Source: Deltaproteobacteria bacterium
GTDB lineage: Bacteria; Myxococcota_A; UBA9160; SZUA-336
Assembly: GCA_030624945.1 (NCBI GenBank)
Contig: JAUXJB010000067.1
Span: 1 to 7,981, forward strand
Length of the DNA: 7,981 bases
Direction: 5' to 3'
Below the pieces are notes generated by a model. It saw only the letters and a program-made list of their open reading frames with translations. It searched no databases and had not been told where the DNA came from. Shown here in pieces: positions 5,895 to 7,981 of the stretch (positions are counted from its first letter, which is position 1; the number at the start of each line of letters is the position of its first letter). The translations under genes and the position numbers were made by a program.

Positions 5895-6590
5895 CTCACC
5901 AGGTGGCTGTCCTGCGCTCTTCTACTGGTACTCAACGTAGCATGCAGTCCCGCCGAGCCGCCCGCCGACCCGGAGCCGTCCCCATCGGCGGCTTCACCAG
6001 CGCCCGCACAGCCCCCGGATGAGCGGCCGGCGGTCGTGTTCCTCGGGACCAGCCTGACGGCCGGATTGGGTGTCCTCCCGGAGCTGGCGTATCCGGCCCT
6101 GATTCAGGAGCGGATCGACGAGGCGGCTCTGGGGTTCCGCGTGATCAATGCGGGTGTGAGCGGCGACACGTCTGCGGGCGGACTGCGGCGCATCGAGTGG
6201 CTCCTGCGTCGGCCCATCGGCGTGCTCGTCCTGGAGTTGGGTGCCAACGACATGCTGCGCGGACAGGATCTCGCAGCGCTGCGCGCGAACCTGCAACAGA
6301 TCGTCGACCGCACGCGGGCCCGACACGCGAACGCGCGGATCGTGATCGCCGGAATGCGCTCCGCGCCGAATCTGGGCGACGCCTACGCCGACGCATTTGC
6401 CTCCACCTTCGTCGACCTGGCCCGCGAGAACCGCGCGTCGCTCATCCCGTTTCTGCTGGATGGTGTGGCGGCCGTCCCGGAGCTCAACCAGACCGATGGG
6501 ATCCATCCGACGCCCGAGGGGCACCGCAGGATCGCCGACAACGTGTGGCGGGTACTGGAACCCCTGCTTCGCGACGCCGCGCCGAGCTGA
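5892..6590 (+). CDS. tesA: TesA-like SGNH/GDSL esterase (arylesterase/lysophospholipase type), putative lipoprotein
   Basis: This 232-residue SGNH hydrolase is of the TesA group (thioesterase I / lysophospholipase L1 / arylesterase). Block I is FLGTSLTAGLG (50-60) with nucleophile Ser54; the usual GDSL Asp is Thr53. Block II is NAGVSGDTSAGG (86-97) with oxyanion Gly88, block III LGANDMLRG (116-124) with Asn119, and block V DGIHPTPEGH (202-211) with Asp202 and His205. A hydrophobic leader (residues 2-17) ends at LNVAC, so Cys18 may be lipidated, but Asn at -3 makes the lipobox imperfect. A Pro/Ala-rich linker (about 19-46) joins it to the catalytic domain. E. coli TesA is instead a soluble periplasmic protein. 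The start at 5892 places the leader correctly but has no good ribosome site; ATG 5859 (11 codons upstream, AGGGGG at 12 bases) is an alternative. It is divergent from ybbA-ybbP as in E. coli and is likely their enzymatic partner. Confidence 0.92.
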   Translation: MLTRWLSCALLLVLNVACSPAEPPADPEPSPSAASPAPAQPPDERPAVVFLGTSLTAGLGVLPELAYPALIQERIDEAALGFRVINAGVSGDTSAGGLRRIEWLLRRPIGVLVLELGANDMLRGQDLAALRANLQQIVDRTRARHANARIVIAGMRSAPNLGDAYADAFASTFVDLARENRASLIPFLLDGVAAVPELNQTDGIHPTPEGHRRIADNVWRVLEPLLRDAAPS

Positions 6591-6603
6591 GCGCGCCGAT
6601 CTC

Positions 6604-7981
6604 TCAGGGCATCGCGGCCAGAGAGGTCGCTCGTTCCATGCGCTCTGTAGCGGCTCCCAGTGCCGCCACCACGCGTCGGGAGCCCGCTTGAAAGAGAGCC
6701 GGGTCGCCGTTCTCGATGGCCTCGGTCAGCTCCGGGAACGGCCAGGGCGCATAGCCCGTCGTGAGCCCCGGGGCGTAGAGCAGATGCCGGAACCACGGGC
6801 GTCCCGGCAATCCGTCCTCCGAGAGGAAGGAGCGCTCGATCGAAAGCAGCGCCTCACTGACGCGCGCCGCCGCGGCTGCGTCCTCTCGCTCCACGAGGGC
6901 GTCCAGCTCCGCGTCGAGTGCCATCCCGGCTACTTCGAAGTCCCGGAGGGCGGCGAGGACAGGTTCGAAGTCCGCCGGAAAGGCGGGCCGCGTGGCAGCC
7001 TCCGGATCTCCAGCACCGCGCAGCTTGCGGATGGCTTCGCGACGGAGCTCGTTCAGGTGGAGAGCTAGCGAACGCCCGTAAGAGCCGAACCGCAGGGGCA
7101 CGACGTCGGCACTTGCCAGGCGCATCGCCAGCAAGCCGTACAGCCGTGCGGCGACCGCGTGGTAGAGGAACTCCGGATCCCCGAAGCGATCCATCCACAG
7201 GAAGTTGTCGTACATGGAGTGATAGACGCCGTACTTCCCGTTGAAGCCAAAGCTCAGCGAGGGGATTCCCAGGTGGTCGAGAAAGACGGTGTAGTCCGAA
7301 CCCGAACCGAGCGCCTCGAGATGTGGCTCGAAACGGGCGGCGTCCTCGCCGAGGTCGACCGGGTGTCGTCGCGCCCAGGCGGTTTGCTGCGCGCGTTCCC
7401 AGACCGCACCCACGCTGTTCCCCTTGAGCGGCTCGGGCACGTCGGACGCAGCGCTTCGCACCAGGTCCCGCAGCGAGGGAGAACCACCGACCGCCAGCCT
7501 CGAGCCCGTCACGGAGGAGTCGAGGTTGATGTAGGCGACGGTAGTCTCGCGTAGCTCGCTGGCGTGCTCCTCGCCCCACTCGGTCGAGCCGACGAGTCCG
7601 TATTCCTCCGCGTCCCAGCTCGCAAAAAGAATGGTTCGGCGCGGCTGCCAGCCCGCCTCGACCGCCGCGCCCAGTCCGCGCGCCGTCTCGAGCCAGGTCG
7701 CGGTTCCCGAGTTCGGGTCCGCGGCGCCGTGTGTCCAGGCATCTGCGTGGTTGCCGAGGATGACCTGGCGCTCCGGCTCGTCGCTCCCCCGGATCCGGCC
7801 GAAGACGTTGTAGATCGAGCGCAGCCCCTCATCCATCTCGACCCGCATCTCGATCGATGCTCCGCCCGGACCCACGTGGTACGCGAAGGGGAGCCCCCCC
7901 TGCCAGTCGTCGGGAACGCTCTCTCCACCGAGCTGGCGCAGGATCTTCTCGGCCTCGCCGTAGCCGATCGGAAGCGATGGA
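6604..7981 (-). CDS. M28 zinc metallopeptidase, glutamate carboxypeptidase II-like, C-terminal part (N-terminus beyond right edge)
   Basis: The frame is open from the right edge to the TGA at 6604-6606, giving 458 residues. The start, and probably a signal peptide and the rest of a PA domain, lie outside. The fragment begins at SLPIGYGEAEKILRQLGG, matching the PIGYYDAQKLL region of human GCPII/PSMA. Two-zinc site residues in fragment numbering are His78 (GNHADAW), Asp88 (AADPNSG), catalytic Glu125 and zinc ligand Glu126 (SWDAEEYGLVGSTEW), Asp154 (YINLDSS) and His254 (VYHSMYD). A helical TFR-type dimerisation domain occupies about 310-455, including GLPGRPWFRHLLYAPG (390-405). Compared with PSMA by memory, Tyr552 and Tyr700 are kept, but Lys699 is Gly409, and the arginine-patch residues appear replaced. 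Glutamate-specific cleavage is therefore doubtful, and a general carboxy- or aminopeptidase role is possible. It is convergent with the esterase, 13 bases apart. GTG at 7875 is internal, not the start. Confidence 0.92.
   Translation of the reverse strand, partial: PSLPIGYGEAEKILRQLGGESVPDDWQGGLPFAYHVGPGGASIEMRVEMDEGLRSIYNVFGRIRGSDEPERQVILGNHADAWTHGAADPNSGTATWLETARGLGAAVEAGWQPRRTILFASWDAEEYGLVGSTEWGEEHASELRETTVAYINLDSSVTGSRLAVGGSPSLRDLVRSAASDVPEPLKGNSVGAVWERAQQTAWARRHPVDLGEDAARFEPHLEALGSGSDYTVFLDHLGIPSLSFGFNGKYGVYHSMYDNFLWMDRFGDPEFLYHAVAARLYGLLAMRLASADVVPLRFGSYGRSLALHLNELRREAIRKLRGAGDPEAATRPAFPADFEPVLAALRDFEVAGMALDAELDALVEREDAAAAARVSEALLSIERSFLSEDGLPGRPWFRHLLYAPGLTTGYAPWPFPELTEAIENGDPALFQAGSRRVVAALGAATERMERATSLAAMP

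Noticed and set aside
6587..6607. Small inverted repeat CTGAG/CTCAG spanning the convergent stops
   Set aside because: The stem is only 5 bp with an 11-base loop and no T-run, which is too weak for an intrinsic terminator.

Overview
The window is high-GC DNA (about two thirds G+C by eye) from a bacterium with compact gene packing. The envelope genes (a MacB/LolCDE-type ABC transporter with its TesA-like hydrolase, and a putative lipoprotein signal) point to a Gram-negative. The Ala/Arg-rich, GC-ending codon style and the gene set would fit a myxobacterial, deltaproteobacterial or acidobacterial relative, but nothing here fixes the taxon. No mobile element, CRISPR array, tRNA or rRNA gene was seen.

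Layout from left to right. At 1-353 (-) is the 5' part of an unrecognised gene that runs off the left edge. A 117-bp divergent spacer separates it from a PIG3-type zinc-independent quinone oxidoreductase at 471-1460 (+). Six bases further on, that gene converges with a tightly packed minus-strand block, read here from its 5' end: an ABC ATPase (YbbA-like, 5893-5207), its FtsX-type permease (YbbP-like, 5210-2655, overlapping the ATPase by 4 bases), a VOC/glyoxalase-fold protein (2615-2184) and a SRAP/YedK-type abasic-site protein (2174-1467). Divergent from the ATPase is a TesA-like SGNH esterase with a lipoprotein-like leader (5892-6590, +). Its start codon shares two bases with the ATPase start codon. 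At the right edge is the C-terminal part of a glutamate-carboxypeptidase-II-like M28 metallopeptidase (7981-6604, -), 13 bases from the esterase stop.

The core of the window is the tesA / ybbA-ybbP neighbourhood, also known from E. coli, where tesA is likewise divergent from ybbA-ybbP. The ATPase and permease should form an inner-membrane machine that mechanically lifts hydrophobic molecules, and the esterase would act on them in the periplasm. SRAP (DNA-abasic-site crosslinking) and VOC (small-molecule metalloenzyme fold) lie downstream on the same strand and may be co-transcribed. A candidate -10 just before the VOC gene suggests they could also be expressed separately.

I see no clearly new system. 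The most unusual points are the head-to-head start-codon overlap, the apparently membrane-tethered version of TesA, and an M28 peptidase that seems to lack the glutamate-pocket residues of its best-known relative.
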